Assembly (NCBI RefSeq): GCF_000412995.1
Contig: NZ_KE332512.1
Location: 2,017,959-2,081,958 of the forward strand
Length of the DNA: 64,000 bases
Source of the DNA: Treponema vincentii F0403
GTDB lineage: Bacteria; Spirochaetota; Spirochaetia; Treponematales; Treponemataceae
Reading direction: 5' to 3'
This document shows, piece after piece, positions 8,521 through 17,955 of this stretch; the stretch's first letter is position 1; every line of letters begins with the position of its first letter. The notes below the pieces were generated by a model, which saw nothing but the letters and a program-made list of their open reading frames with translations, searched no databases and had not been told where the DNA came from. Both the position numbers and the translations under genes were made by a program.

Positions 8521-11500
8521 GTGTATAATAACAAAAGACATTTTTTTAGCTTTGTTGCGTTTTTGTTCATATATTTTATTATGACTGTTGTGTCTTGTAA
8601 ACAGTCGATTGGAACGCCGTGGTACCCGCGGTCGGTCTCGGACGATGCTATTCCGCTGTATGTCGGCGAAATAACAGTGGCGGGCGCTCAGGTAAAGGCA
8701 GATGATGCCGCCGAAAGCTTTGCGGCGTCCTCCAGCTATACCGTTTCCGTACCTAATACCTTAACGGATATCAGTATCGCGCAGATAAAGGTAAAACTCT
8801 TTTCCGATGCAAAGCTGGAAAAGGAGTTTCCGGAAACGTCGTTTACGCTTGAAGTTGCAGGCGATTCCGTACCTTTGGTAACGGATTCGGATATTCCGGT
8901 GCTGCTGCGTATAAAACCTACAGGGGAACAGTATGCGCCGGTAGAAAAAACGCTGAAAGTAAAAAGACTTCCTAAGAGCACCGCTTATTTAGGCGGTATA
9001 ATGGTTTACGGTATTGCCGTTATTCCGGCTCCCGATTTCGCTGTATCCGGTAACTATATGGTTACCGTTCCCAATGCCGTTGAAGCAGTTGCAAAGGAAA
9101 ATATTGCGGCATCCCTTTTTGCCGACGAAAAACAAGAAAATGCCCTATCCGGCAGTACGGTTGCAGTAACAGGCGGGACTGTACAGCTTGCTCCCGATGT
9201 CCCCGCAGCAGTGATGATGACAATTATTCCTCCCGAACCGTACGAAACACTGCAGACTACCGTTATGGTTACCCGCGAAACAGCGCAGGCAGCGGCTTTA
9301 AGCGAATTGGTAGAAATACAAGAAATTAAGATACAGGATAAGGCTGCGCGCTTTGTGAACGGCAGCTATACGCTTACGCTGCCCAATGCAGTAAAGAAAA
9401 TAGCGCAAAGCGATATTGCCGTAAGCCTTGTAACTAAGGACGAAGCTAAGACCCCCGTTCCCGAGGATACCTATAGTATACGGCTTTTAACGGGAAGTTC
9501 GGTACCGCTTGGCGCCGGAACCCCTGCCTATCTTGCGGTGGAGATTACCCTGACACAGCCTGCAGGGCAGTTTATAAAAATTGTAAAAGTTACGCGGGAA
9601 AGAAAGATAGGCGGCAATTCGGAAAATCCCGGCGATCCGTCCGTTCAGGGAGGTTCCGAAGATGAGGATGATGATATAGGCGGAGGCGGAGCGTCGAACG
9701 ATGAAAATAATGACAATACGCCCGATGCGGGACCTGCGCCGATTCCTCCGTTTGACCCGAATAAGCCCGGTTCAAACCCTAAAGATGCGGGAAACCATTT
9801 TAAGTGGATTTTAAAGACAACCGAAACGGAAATTGACCCATTTGACTACTATAAGAGTGATGCTAATGGGTTTGAGGCTTCTCAATTTGACAGCTGGGTT
9901 GTTTATATCAGCGCGTTTGATAATGGCACCAATGTCGCAAGCTATACGTTTAAAGAGGGTGTATGGTCAGGTTCTCCGGAACGTTATAGAGGTCCGAATT
10001 TCGGATCTTTTCCTAAGACGACCCGGGAAGTTGATTTTTACCGCTATAAGACACGAAAAGCTCGCTGGGAGGAACACGGCGGCTATCAGCCTGACGCCGA
10101 TCCTCGTGACAAACGCTTTTATTTTTATCGGTTTACCGGAAAGACTATGTCACCAAAACTCGATAATTCAATGTTTTGTGTAGACCGGTATTCTAAATTT
10201 CTCTTTTATTACAGCGATCCTCGAGATATAAACGGGCAAGGGGTGCCTTCTGAATGGCGAGATTATGCACAGCCTACTGAGGGAAAGCACAAGCACTTTG
10301 ACGAACCGTTTTATATGAGCGATCCCGTCGGTTATGTAGAAGCAGACGGCACAGTCGTTATGTATGAGTGGATTAAAAGGAATATTTCTGACAATAATTA
10401 TACCGCGCAAAAAAATTCCGCGTACGATAAACCTGCACAGCGGGATCCGGGTAAGCCCGGATATTCCCCTTACCGTGATAAAATAAAAGGGACGCCGAAG
10501 ACGGAATGGGTGGAAAATCCCGAATACACGGTAACATCCGTAACCGTTAAGAAAGAACCCGAATCGCGGGAAGTTATCCAAGGTGCAAAGGGCTGGTTTG
10601 TACAAGCTATACCGAATGCCGTGCCGCAAGGCGAACAGCTAAGCTACCAGTGGTATGTCAACACGGTAGAATCTACGGAAGGCGGTACCCCTGTGTCCGA
10701 CGGAAAAGGCGGAACCGATGCTGCGTATTATTTTTCAACCGATGCTGCAAAGGAAGTATACTATTACTGTACCATTACCAATACCAATCCTACAAACGGG
10801 AAATCGGTATCGGTACAGAGCAAGGCTGTGAAAGTTACGGTTAAGAAAGGTATGGCGGTTGTCCATATCAGCAAACCTAAAAAGGGAGGCACCTTGAGCG
10901 TTACGATGGACGGTCAGCCGATAGAGGATGGTGCCGAGATTGAGCGCGGTTCAGTTCTTACCTTAACCGCAACGCTCGAAACGGATTATGCTGTGGCAAG
11001 CTGGATTAATGCCAAACCGCGTGAGGATAACCCGCTTGTTGCCGATGCAACCGTAACGCAAAATATAACGGTTGGTGTAAAATTGAAGTCGACGGCGGCA
11101 CCTCCTGCTCCCAAGATTAAGCTTTACTTTTTTTCTAACGATGAGCAGAAAGGTTCACTAAAGGCGGAGATTAACGGTACTGCTTTGGAGGGCGGTAAAA
11201 CCGGTGTTGATGTGGAAAAAGGCAGTATTGTAACCTTTACCGCAATCCCCGCCTCTGAGGATTATAAGCTTAACCGCTGGAACGGTAATGTCGAAGGAAC
11301 TGGAACTTCCCCCACGCTTACGGTAACGATTAAAGAGACTACAACGGTAGCCGCCGAGTTTGCATTGAAACGCTTTCCGGTAAATTATGTGTGTGAACCT
11401 GTAGAGGGCGGCACCCTTACTGTACTTGTGGGAACACTGCCCCATGAAAGCGGTACTGAAGTGGAAAAGTATAAAAACGCCACTTTTAAAGCAACCGCTC

Positions 11501-12669
11501 GCGATGGATATTACCTCGACCATTGGGATGGCTGGGAAGGAGCCTCCGCTGCTGGCGAAAACGCCACCGTGGAACTGAAAATAGCGGGACCAACTTCGGT
11601 AAAAGCAGTCTTTAAACGGGAATATCCCGTTACCTTTGGTTCCGATAACGAGGAGCAGGGAACTCTTACCGCGACGGTTGACGGCAAGCCCATCGAGAGC
11701 GGCGCCAAAGTTCGTGAAGGCCAAAACGTAACCTTTACTGCTACGCCGAAACCCGGCTATTATGTGAAAAACTGGGAAGGCATAACGCCTCAACCCCCAA
11801 CGCCTCAACGGGATCCCATGGAAGTAACAAGATCCTTATCCACCCCTCTAAACGTTACAGCCGTTTTTGGAAAAATCATGCGCCTTACCGTAACTCCAAA
11901 AATCCTGAATGTGGATTTAGCGTCGTGGAGTACAGAAGGTAGTAGTCACCATGCTGATCCTACGTATGTCGATGGTGTGCATTTGGCTTATAAATGTTCA
12001 ATAAAGGCCACAAGCAGCGAAAAATCTTCTTCGCCGCCGCAATGGAGCTATATGTTCCCACTTAAAAATAAAGACGGACTGTGGTTACAAGTACAGTCCG
12101 ATCATTTTATTGAAAAAGGTCAGGCGATCAATGGAAAAGGCCAGACGGTCGATGGAAAACGTGTAGATGTAGATGAAACGTTTATCCCCTCTTCTGATTT
12201 AAAGTTAATGGTATCCAACTATTTGCTTAAAGCAAATCGCCATGATTATTGGTATGCAGAATGGACAACAGGCTTTGGTGTCTTCTATAGCACCAGAAAA
12301 CCAGCCCTATATCCTTTACAAGCATTAGATGATAATAGTAGTTTTGCTTTAGGATACGATGAAACAGCCGGAGTGTGGAAGGTTGATAAAGATAAGGTAA
12401 ACATAAAAAAGTCTGAAACTATTCTGCTACCTGAGGAATATAAAGGAACATCGCCGGATGAAAACCGGACAATTTCCTATAAAGGGGTTACCATTACCTA
12501 TGACGAAAACTTTAGCCTTACCGCTGGAGAAGAAAAAGATTTTGTTATCACCTATACAGTGGATAATGATCCTGATCCTATTAGCCTAAAGAAAATAAGC
12601 GATGGGACGCCAACGGGAACCCGCTCAAAGGGAACCATACAGGTGATTTACACGATAGGGTGGAAATAA
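8521..12669 (+). CDS. Large repeat lipoprotein with InlB-like bacterial repeats
   Basis: A 1382-residue lipoprotein: signal peptide ending VVSC, lipidated Cys at about residue 26. The GTG start follows AAAGGAGGATGCC. Residues ~48-365 hold three related ~100-residue modules, each with a 'YTVSVPN/YMVTVPN/YTLTLPN' core. A Gly/Asp/Pro-rich spacer follows (near 375-420), then a unique ~250-residue domain, an Ig-like segment (YQWYV...YYYCTITNT) and four divergent InlB/bacterial repeats (GGTLSVTMDG, KGSLKAEING, GGTLTVLVG, QGTLTATVDG, each ending near a WxG), then a unique C-terminal ~250 residues. Likely surface-anchored adhesin-like protein, by inference. A terminator follows the stop. Confidence 0.8.
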   Translation: MYNNKRHFFSFVAFLFIYFIMTVVSCKQSIGTPWYPRSVSDDAIPLYVGEITVAGAQVKADDAAESFAASSSYTVSVPNTLTDISIAQIKVKLFSDAKLEKEFPETSFTLEVAGDSVPLVTDSDIPVLLRIKPTGEQYAPVEKTLKVKRLPKSTAYLGGIMVYGIAVIPAPDFAVSGNYMVTVPNAVEAVAKENIAASLFADEKQENALSGSTVAVTGGTVQLAPDVPAAVMMTIIPPEPYETLQTTVMVTRETAQAAALSELVEIQEIKIQDKAARFVNGSYTLTLPNAVKKIAQSDIAVSLVTKDEAKTPVPEDTYSIRLLTGSSVPLGAGTPAYLAVEITLTQPAGQFIKIVKVTRERKIGGNSENPGDPSVQGGSEDEDDDIGGGGASNDENNDNTPDAGPAPIPPFDPNKPGSNPKDAGNHFKWILKTTETEIDPFDYYKSDANGFEASQFDSWVVYISAFDNGTNVASYTFKEGVWSGSPERYRGPNFGSFPKTTREVDFYRYKTRKARWEEHGGYQPDADPRDKRFYFYRFTGKTMSPKLDNSMFCVDRYSKFLFYYSDPRDINGQGVPSEWRDYAQPTEGKHKHFDEPFYMSDPVGYVEADGTVVMYEWIKRNISDNNYTAQKNSAYDKPAQRDPGKPGYSPYRDKIKGTPKTEWVENPEYTVTSVTVKKEPESREVIQGAKGWFVQAIPNAVPQGEQLSYQWYVNTVESTEGGTPVSDGKGGTDAAYYFSTDAAKEVYYYCTITNTNPTNGKSVSVQSKAVKVTVKKGMAVVHISKPKKGGTLSVTMDGQPIEDGAEIERGSVLTLTATLETDYAVASWINAKPREDNPLVADATVTQNITVGVKLKSTAAPPAPKIKLYFFSNDEQKGSLKAEINGTALEGGKTGVDVEKGSIVTFTAIPASEDYKLNRWNGNVEGTGTSPTLTVTIKETTTVAAEFALKRFPVNYVCEPVEGGTLTVLVGTLPHESGTEVEKYKNATFKATARDGYYLDHWDGWEGASAAGENATVELKIAGPTSVKAVFKREYPVTFGSDNEEQGTLTATVDGKPIESGAKVREGQNVTFTATPKPGYYVKNWEGITPQPPTPQRDPMEVTRSLSTPLNVTAVFGKIMRLTVTPKILNVDLASWSTEGSSHHADPTYVDGVHLAYKCSIKATSSEKSSSPPQWSYMFPLKNKDGLWLQVQSDHFIEKGQAINGKGQTVDGKRVDVDETFIPSSDLKLMVSNYLLKANRHDYWYAEWTTGFGVFYSTRKPALYPLQALDDNSSFALGYDETAGVWKVDKDKVNIKKSETILLPEEYKGTSPDENRTISYKGVTITYDENFSLTAGEEKDFVITYTVDNDPDPISLKKISDGTPTGTRSKGTIQVIYTIGWK

Positions 12670-12686
12670 TTATGAATTGAGGAAAA

Positions 12687-12730
12687 GCCGTTTTGCGTTG
12701 GAGAAATCCTGCGTGAGACGGCCTGTTTTT
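12687..12730 (+). terminator. Terminator of the repeat lipoprotein gene
   Basis: GCCGTTTTGCG (12687-12697) pairs with CGTGAGACGGC (12712-12722) using three G-T pairs, followed by CTGTTTTT. The same hairpin sequence, with loop TTGGAGAAATCC, recurs as the clpB terminator on the opposite strand near 39252-39296. Confidence 0.7.
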
Positions 12731-12751
12731 GTACGGGGAATTTTAATTATG

Positions 12752-12769
12752 AATTCTTAATTAAGAATT
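12752..12769. repeat. AT-rich palindrome
   Basis: AATTCTTAATTAAGAATT is a perfect 18-base palindrome. Close relatives lie next to the clpB terminator (39299-39345) and between clpB and trkA (41955-41997), so this is a dispersed repeat associated with gene ends. Confidence 0.6.
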
Positions 12770-12839
12770 AGCGAAGAATTTCCGCATTTTTCAAGCCAAA
12801 AATCTCCGAAAGTCATATAAGTACTTGTAGGAGGTGTGA

Positions 12840-12926
12840 ATGACACAAAAACCTTTTGAAGAACTAACTATTGCACATCGCTACAACTTGATACCCCTGC
12901 TATCCGTGGCAAGTTATGGAATATGA
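12840..12926 (+). pseudogene. N-terminal fragment resembling Rpn-family PD-(D/E)XK nuclease
   Basis: ATG at 12840 follows a strong AGGAGG ribosome site and opens MTQKPFEELTIA, which resembles the start of Rpn/PDDEXK_2 'transposase-like' nucleases (typically ...FEELTI.DDFMF). After about 12 residues the match is lost and a stop comes after 28 codons. The remaining ~250 residues of the family are absent. It overlaps the start of the SIR2-like fragment, so two broken genes were spliced together here. Confidence 0.4.
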
Positions 12927-13089
12927 ATATACCTACGAAAAACTGGACGGTAACATAGAAAAATGCTTAACCGTTATTATTGAAAAATTGAAGAAAGGAC
13001 AAATGTCCGCCATGATCGGCGCAGGATTTAGCAAAAATGCAAACACTACGTATCCAAATTGGGCAGAACTCTGGAATAGTCAATATTAG
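12916..13089 (+). pseudogene. Truncated SIR2-like protein, N-terminal 57 residues
   Basis: The frame reads IEKLKKGQMSAMIGAGFSKNANT then YPNWAELW. The GAGFS nucleotide-binding motif with the following SKNA...P.W..L pattern is typical of the start of SIR2-like domains, often found in NADase-type antiphage proteins. The frame runs into the left end of the IS3-family element and stops at TAG 13087-13089, with no SIR2 core remaining. A short open stretch on the far side of the IS (14269-14391) might be residue of the same gene, but this is uncertain. Confidence 0.6.
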
Positions 13090-13116
13090 TACAGTGCCTA
13101 AATACCCCAAATGTAT

Positions 13117-13887
13117 TTAAGCAGCACTTTTTTTAGCTGCTGTTTTCCTGTATACCAGTGGAGGTAAGCCATCGGGATTTACCGTCGTTACACGCTTGGT
13201 GTTGTAATAAGCAAACGTGTATCTCCAGACGATTGTCTTGACTTCCTCCACGGTCAGTTTTGTCGTATCAAGCTGATATATCTTCCCCTTTTTCAGCGTT
13301 GCAAACCAGCTTTCCATCCGTGCATTATCCCAGCATTTCCCAACTCCACTCATACTCTGCACCGCATGCAGCTGTCCGAGCATCTTTTTGTGCCGCTTGT
13401 ATACTGGCTTCCGCATAGCAGTCCAAAAGCGGCGACACATACAGTTTTCCGTCCTTGCACAGTATCTGCGTTATATCCGTTAGCAGTTTTCTCAAAGGTT
13501 CTTGTGCTCTAAAGTCTTGCTTGATGATATTCTGCGGTCTCAGAGCCTTTTTGTCGGCTTTTGTAAGACCGTCAGGGCTTCTTCTGTCTTCATGCAGCAG
13601 ATTTCCTCGGGCCATCACTCGTTTTACCGTCGACAATGAACGCTTAATGCCCCGTTGTTCAAGCGCTATCTGCATACGCCTCACACCGTAGTTTTTGTTT
13701 TCTTCATCCTCTTCAAGAATCTCATGCATTTGAGCGAGCAGTTCCTGCCATGCTTTCACCTTTTTCCTGTTTCGCTTCCATTTATAAAAACCGCTTTCGC
13801 TGACCGGAAGAGTCGCGCACAACATCCGTGCTGAAAACTGCTTTTCAGCAGTACGGTGATGGATGTAAGCGAAAAGACCATCCTTTT
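13117..13887 (-). pseudogene. IS3-family transposase orfB, internal deletion and frameshift
   Basis: The N-terminal part (ESGFYKWKRNRKKVK, YGVRRMQIALEQRG, then the catalytic TDITQI Asp) reads well to LLDCYAEA near 13410. It then jumps out of frame into KMLGQLHAVQSMSGVGKCWDNARMESWF. In intact IS3 orfB about 60 residues with the HSDRG second catalytic Asp lie between these, so that part of the DDE triad is deleted and the frame is shifted. The first Asp and the Glu (NARMES) survive. The frame extends upstream into the 3' end of orfA, as in IS3 elements that use programmed frameshifting. The element cannot encode an active transposase. Confidence 0.85.
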
Positions 13888-14196
13888 CTATTTCTTCCGG
13901 TCTTGAACGAAAAAACCGAGTGCATCCTTGAGTATCTCATTCGCATTTCTAAGCTCGGCTATCTCTTTTTTGAGGCGGCTGTTCTCTCTTTGAATGTCAG
14001 CATTTGTACTTTTCTCTTCTTTGTTTTTCTTGACCCGCTGCTTTCTCCAGCCTGCTAATGTTCCATAGTTCACGTTAAGCTGCTCGCACGCTTTCTTCAC
14101 TCCGATCTCGTCCGACAGCTTCAATGCCTCAATTTTAAAGTTCTCCTCGTACCGTTTCATTGCCCTTTCTTCTCTCTTTTTCGGCAATTTTGGCAC
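13888..14196 (-). CDS. IS3-family transposase orfA (HTH protein)
   Basis: A 102-residue protein with the IS3/IS911 helix-turn-helix (FKIEALKLSDEIGVKKACEQL, GTLAGWRKQ) and a C-terminal leucine-zipper-like coiled coil (ENSRLKKEIAELRNANEILKDAL). The likely start is the internal Met at 14160 (MKRYEENF), which is typical of the family and follows GAAAGGG. It would bind the element ends, but its orfB partner is broken. Confidence 0.85.
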   Translation of the reverse strand: MPKLPKKREERAMKRYEENFKIEALKLSDEIGVKKACEQLNVNYGTLAGWRKQRVKKNKEEKSTNADIQRENSRLKKEIAELRNANEILKDALGFFVQDRKK

Positions 14197-14349
14197 TGTA
14201 TTTTTATTGTATCACTCCAATGCGTCGGGGGTGTTAATTCGGATGATGTGTCGAACGATTTTCTGTAAGGGATAGATCGTTTGCATCTCTTTGATAACAA
14301 AAATTCGCCTTATGAATTTATTTTAGACAGATGGTATTTTAATTTACTT

Positions 14350-15063
14350 TTATTTTACCATGAGTTCTCCGATTTTCTCTACATTGTATGAATTTGATGT
14401 ATCATAAACTTCAACTTTTTCAATTATTCCAACGACAGGCAAATAATCATTTGATAACGCTATATTCGCAAATGATTTATATTCCTCAGAATCGAATTCT
14501 GCAATTTTAAAAGTAACTTGCAATGAAACCTGTCTATTTACATTGCCATATGTATTTTTTCTTGTCTGTAAAAATTTTTTTGCCTCTACTTTTGGCATCG
14601 CAATGAAATTATATTTCTCAAATCTATCAAGTTTTAATGCAATTCTTTTATCTAAAATTGAATCAGAATCAAGTGATGCCCAGTTATTAAAATGATCATA
14701 CGGGAAAAAAATTTTCTCACTAATAGAAACAGGGAAACCTTCATTTGTAAAATCATAATTTTCAAGCTTAACATCTGTCATCACTATATAAGAAACATCC
14801 ATATCTACACTATGTATTTTTTCTTTTAATGATTGTTTAATCTTTGTAAACTGTTCATCCCATTCAAATTCATCATTTTTATATTTTCTATAAGTCAGAT
14901 TTTCGAAAGATTTTGCATAATTAAGTTCGTCTTTTGGCGTAAGAACTGTTTGACTGCCTTTTAAGTAAATATAAAATGCAGTATCTCGATCTAACCGTAC
15001 TATTTGTGCAAACGACACACCTACTATTAAAAATGTTACAACTAGTGCTGTAATTTTCTTCAT
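14350..15063 (-). CDS. Hypothetical secreted protein
   Basis: A 237-residue protein of unrecognised family with a signal peptide (MKKITALVVTFLIVGVSFA-Q). The mature part is rich in Lys, Asp, Asn and aromatic residues with no membrane segment, so it is probably periplasmic. The gene is AT-rich compared with the core genes nearby. It has its own consensus promoter (15156-15184) and a GAGGGGT ribosome site. It sits between two dead transposable elements, so it may be accessory cargo. Confidence 0.65.
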   Translation of the reverse strand: MKKITALVVTFLIVGVSFAQIVRLDRDTAFYIYLKGSQTVLTPKDELNYAKSFENLTYRKYKNDEFEWDEQFTKIKQSLKEKIHSVDMDVSYIVMTDVKLENYDFTNEGFPVSISEKIFFPYDHFNNWASLDSDSILDKRIALKLDRFEKYNFIAMPKVEAKKFLQTRKNTYGNVNRQVSLQVTFKIAEFDSEEYKSFANIALSNDYLPVVGIIEKVEVYDTSNSYNVEKIGELMVK

Positions 15064-15155
15064 AAAACCCCTCCTAGATTTTATTTTTTTACGAGAATAA
15101 ATCCGAATACTCTCCGTATCGCTAATAATGAAAATATTACCCCTTCTCTATTTTT

Positions 15156-15184
15156 ATTATACTACATAACGGGCAAATTTTCAA
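15156..15184 (-). promoter_or_regulatory. Promoter of the secreted protein gene (minus strand)
   Basis: On the minus strand TTGAAA (15184-15179), 17 bases, then TATAAT (15161-15156), about 90 bases before the start at 15063. Confidence 0.6.
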
Positions 15185-15244
15185 TCTAGCACGGTGCATC
15201 AGGTAAAAATCTAACCCAAAATAGAAGCCCAAAGGAAGGGCACA

Positions 15245-16414
15245 ATGGGGTTAGACATGAAAACAAAAAAGAAATTGAGCGAAGAAACGGCCAAACGGTA
15301 TTGTACGGCAGCAAAGAAACAAAAGACGAAAATAATCGATGAGTTCATCGCAACAACCGGTTACAACCGAAAGTATGCCATTCACGTTCTGAAAAACACT
15401 GCATACGTAAAAGTCACGCACTTTAACAATGTTGCAAGACAAGCGTACAGGTTATTACAAAGACACGCAAAAAGCGCACGTATAAAAAATATTACGGGGC
15501 CGACGTACAAGATCACGTCATCCGGCTGCGGATTTTTTTGATGTATCTGTGTGCAAAACGTCTTGTGCCGTTCATTCGGGATAATATCGATTACTTTGCT
15601 CAAAAATGTGGCTATGATGAAAAACTGAAAGCAAAACTCGCCCGCATATCAAGCGCGACAGTCGGCAGGATTCTCAAGCCGGAAATCCCAAAACATTCCA
15701 TCCGCGGTATTTCAACAACACGGCCTGCAAAGAATCTTAATAAGCTCATTCCCATCCGTACCTTTTTCGATTGGGATAAACGTAAGTCGTTTTTTTTGAG
15801 GTTGACACCGTCGCCAACTGCGGCATAAGTACCCAAGGACAGTATATTTACACGCTTACCCTTACCGATGTTCATTCAAGCTGGACAGAAACAAGAGCCC
15901 TTTTAAACAAAGCTCATCGTTGGGTAAAAGAAGCAATAGAAGATGTGAAAGAGAAACTCCCCTTTCAGATGAAAGGTATTGATAGCGACAACGGAAGTGA
16001 GTTCAAAAATACACAGCTGCTGCAATGGTGTGTAATGAGGTTATCTTCACTCGGAGCAGATCATATAAAAAGAATGATAATTGTTTTGTTGAACAGAAAA
16101 ATGACAGTGTGGTAAGACGCATCGTCGGTTACTATCGCTTTGAGGGAGAAGCTGCCCGCATGGTCATGGCTGACCTTTATGAACAGTACAATACACTGGC
16201 CAATTTCTTTTTTCCCTCAATGAAGATCATTGCAAAAAAACGGATAGACGCAAAGGTCATAAAGAAATATGATACGGCTAAGACGCCGTATTGCAGGCTG
16301 ATGGAAAGCTCTGATGTAAGCGAGGCGGTAAAAGCTGAGCTGTGCCGCAGGAAGAACAACTTGGATTTACAACAGCTGCTTGAAACAACACAATGCTTGC
16401 AGAATTGCGAATGA
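15245..16414 (+). pseudogene. Integrase-core transposase with three frameshifts
   Basis: Four successive reading-frame segments together make one DDE/integrase-core transposase. 15245-15541 has the N-terminal helix-turn-helix-like part (TGYNRKYAIHVLKN). 15538-15828 continues in frame 1 (LARISSATVGRIL). About 15798-16040 follows (TDVHSSWTETRALL, GIDSDNGSEFKN with the catalytic Asp). 16025-16414 ends it (DNCFVEQKNDSVVRR, YYRFEGEAA). One shift coincides with a T8 run at 15790. Clear terminal repeats were not found, so element ends are unknown. Confidence 0.75.
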
Positions 16415-16659
16415 TAAAAGTTGAATCTGTAACTGGCAATGATAAGCTAAAGCATGATGAATCCAGCCTCAGGCTTTATAGAGACTACTCAAAACTCTTA
16501 GGATTCTATCATTATCCCAAAACCAGCGTTCTCGATAAAATAATAATAGGTCCAAAGGTTGAACAAAAAGAAACCCTCAAGGAATATTTATTACATCATT
16601 TAGATAAGGCAGGAATGGGATTTGTTACCGTTGAAATTTCAAAGGCCCCTTTAGCGTAA
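16393..16659 (+). pseudogene. C-terminal gene fragment (possibly DUF2971-like)
   Basis: The frame overlaps the end of the broken transposase and reads LRLYRDYSKLLGFYHYPKTSVLDKIIIGPKVEQ through VTVEISKAPLA. It has no ribosome site and looks like the 3' part of a gene whose front was replaced by the transposon. The 'I.iG...' core and the closing 'f....is..pl' resemble the ends of DUF2971 proteins, but this is a weak match. AT-rich. Confidence 0.35.
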
Positions 16660-16740
16660 CAACAAGCAGGAAAAAAGCCGGAAGAATAACAGGTATTCAT
16701 CACACAATTACTGCCTAATAATACATTTAGAAATGACAAA

Positions 16741-17634
16741 TTAGTCAAGCTTGTTTGCAGTGTGCGCTTCAAGATACCGATATAATTGTACATGCAGCCG
16801 ATTCATTTCATCGGGAGCTTTCATTGAGTGCCGGTACATAAACATATATCCGAAACGGCTCTTAAAAATAAATGTAAAAATGAGCTGCAGCATCAGAATT
16901 GGCAGTAGTCTTAAAAGGTGCATTTTCGGCGGTGAAAGTTTTATGCCGGAACAGTACAGCGTTTGAAGGTTCTTTTTGATTTGCCGTACAGTTTCATACA
17001 TAATGTTCGATTCTTTCCAAACCGTTTCCGGATTTTTTGCTTTATAATACGCATCGGCAATCGGAACAACCATCGCCAGATGACAGAGCTGCCAGCAGTG
17101 CATATCTTTTACAATCCCATGCGGTATGTTCGATGCGGTAAAAAGAGCGGCAAGTTTTTTCAAGCGTTCGGATTTATTCCCATTGATTTCGGCAAAGGTC
17201 GTAACTTGAATAATACGCGGCGTAAAGTCCGCATTAAGGATGCCGTTTTCATAACTGCCGCCCGCACCCGGAAATGCCGGTATAATACGTCCTGTTCCGC
17301 AAATACGTTCCCAATTACCGTACGGTTCAAGCGTGTTGACCATTGTAACAATATTCGGACTGATATTGTGCTTCAACTCTTGTAACGCCGTATGTACTTG
17401 ATTTTCCTTTACCGTTAGAAAAATAAAATCATACCAGTCATCTTTTTCCAATGCACCGATAACGGTAACATTTGATCTATGAATTTTGCCGTTTTTCTCA
17501 TACTGTAGACCGAGGGTTTGCAGTGCTTCAAGCCTTTCCCCTCGTGCATACACCGTGGTGGTATATCCTGCTTCAGCAAACGCAGCGGCATACAAACTGC
17601 CGATTACACCTGCACCGTAGATTAAGAGTTTCAT
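16741..17634 (-). CDS. Ketopantoate reductase (PanE/ApbA) family protein
   Basis: 297 residues from the ATG at 17634, which follows GACAGGTAG and starts directly with the Rossmann fold: MKLLIYGAGVIGSLYAAAFAEAG. It continues YARGERLEAL and VTVKENQVHTALQEL. This is the NADPH-binding N-terminal half of 2-dehydropantoate 2-reductases. The C-terminal half is more divergent, with hydrophobic segments (LLRLLPILMLQLIFTF), so it may act on another 2-oxo acid or not in pantothenate synthesis. No other pantothenate gene is nearby. Confidence 0.75.
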   Translation of the reverse strand: MKLLIYGAGVIGSLYAAAFAEAGYTTTVYARGERLEALQTLGLQYEKNGKIHRSNVTVIGALEKDDWYDFIFLTVKENQVHTALQELKHNISPNIVTMVNTLEPYGNWERICGTGRIIPAFPGAGGSYENGILNADFTPRIIQVTTFAEINGNKSERLKKLAALFTASNIPHGIVKDMHCWQLCHLAMVVPIADAYYKAKNPETVWKESNIMYETVRQIKKNLQTLYCSGIKLSPPKMHLLRLLPILMLQLIFTFIFKSRFGYMFMYRHSMKAPDEMNRLHVQLYRYLEAHTANKLD

Positions 17635-17679
17635 TTTACTACCTGTCCCAGAGTATAGAACATTTTTATCTTTGATGAT

Positions 17680-17784
17680 ATGCTCATAGACAGCAACGCG
17701 GGATATAGCGAAGCTGCACGGCAAGAGGTAGAGCAGAGCGCAAAGGACTATTTAGCTTGGTTGGATGCACTGAGGCAAACATAA
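17680..17784 (+). pseudogene. Possible C-terminal gene remnant
   Basis: In the 321-base gap 17635-17955, the plus strand holds an open frame of 34 codons ending SAKDYLAWLDALRQT and stop. It has a charged amphipathic composition but no ribosome site. It may be the tail of a lost gene; family unknown. The rest of the gap shows nothing I can identify. Confidence 0.25.
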
Positions 17785-17955
17785 GGCATAATCGAAAGAG
17801 AAGAACATTTGGATTATTGCATATTCTTTTGCTTTTTTCAGCAAGGCTCTCGTCGTAACAAAGGGTATTAAAGCAAAAACGACAACACCGTTCTTTATCG
17901 GGCACGGGGAAAAGTGCAAGGATTGCCTTTTCGGATTCAGCTATACTTTATATAT

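Larger units (their letters stand above)
13090..14200 (-). mobile_element. Defective IS3-family insertion sequence
   Basis: About 1.1 kb bounded by imperfect inverted ends: TACAGTGCC at 13090-13098 and GGCACTGTA at 14192-14200. It carries orfA and a damaged orfB on the minus strand. No convincing target duplication is seen at the flanks. It inserted into the SIR2-like gene on the plus strand. Confidence 0.8.

Noticed and set aside
13080-14210. Target-site duplication of the IS3 element
   Set aside because: Bases outside the inverted ends (TTAG on one side, TTTT on the other) do not match.
14200-14349. Intact C-terminal gene after the IS3 element
   Set aside because: The frame contains TAA at 14266, has no start or ribosome site, and its last part is antisense to the end of the secreted protein gene.
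17684-17905. 73-codon minus-strand ORF
   Set aside because: Cys/Arg-rich composition, no ribosome site and no recognisable fold; the opposite strand looks more like a gene remnant.
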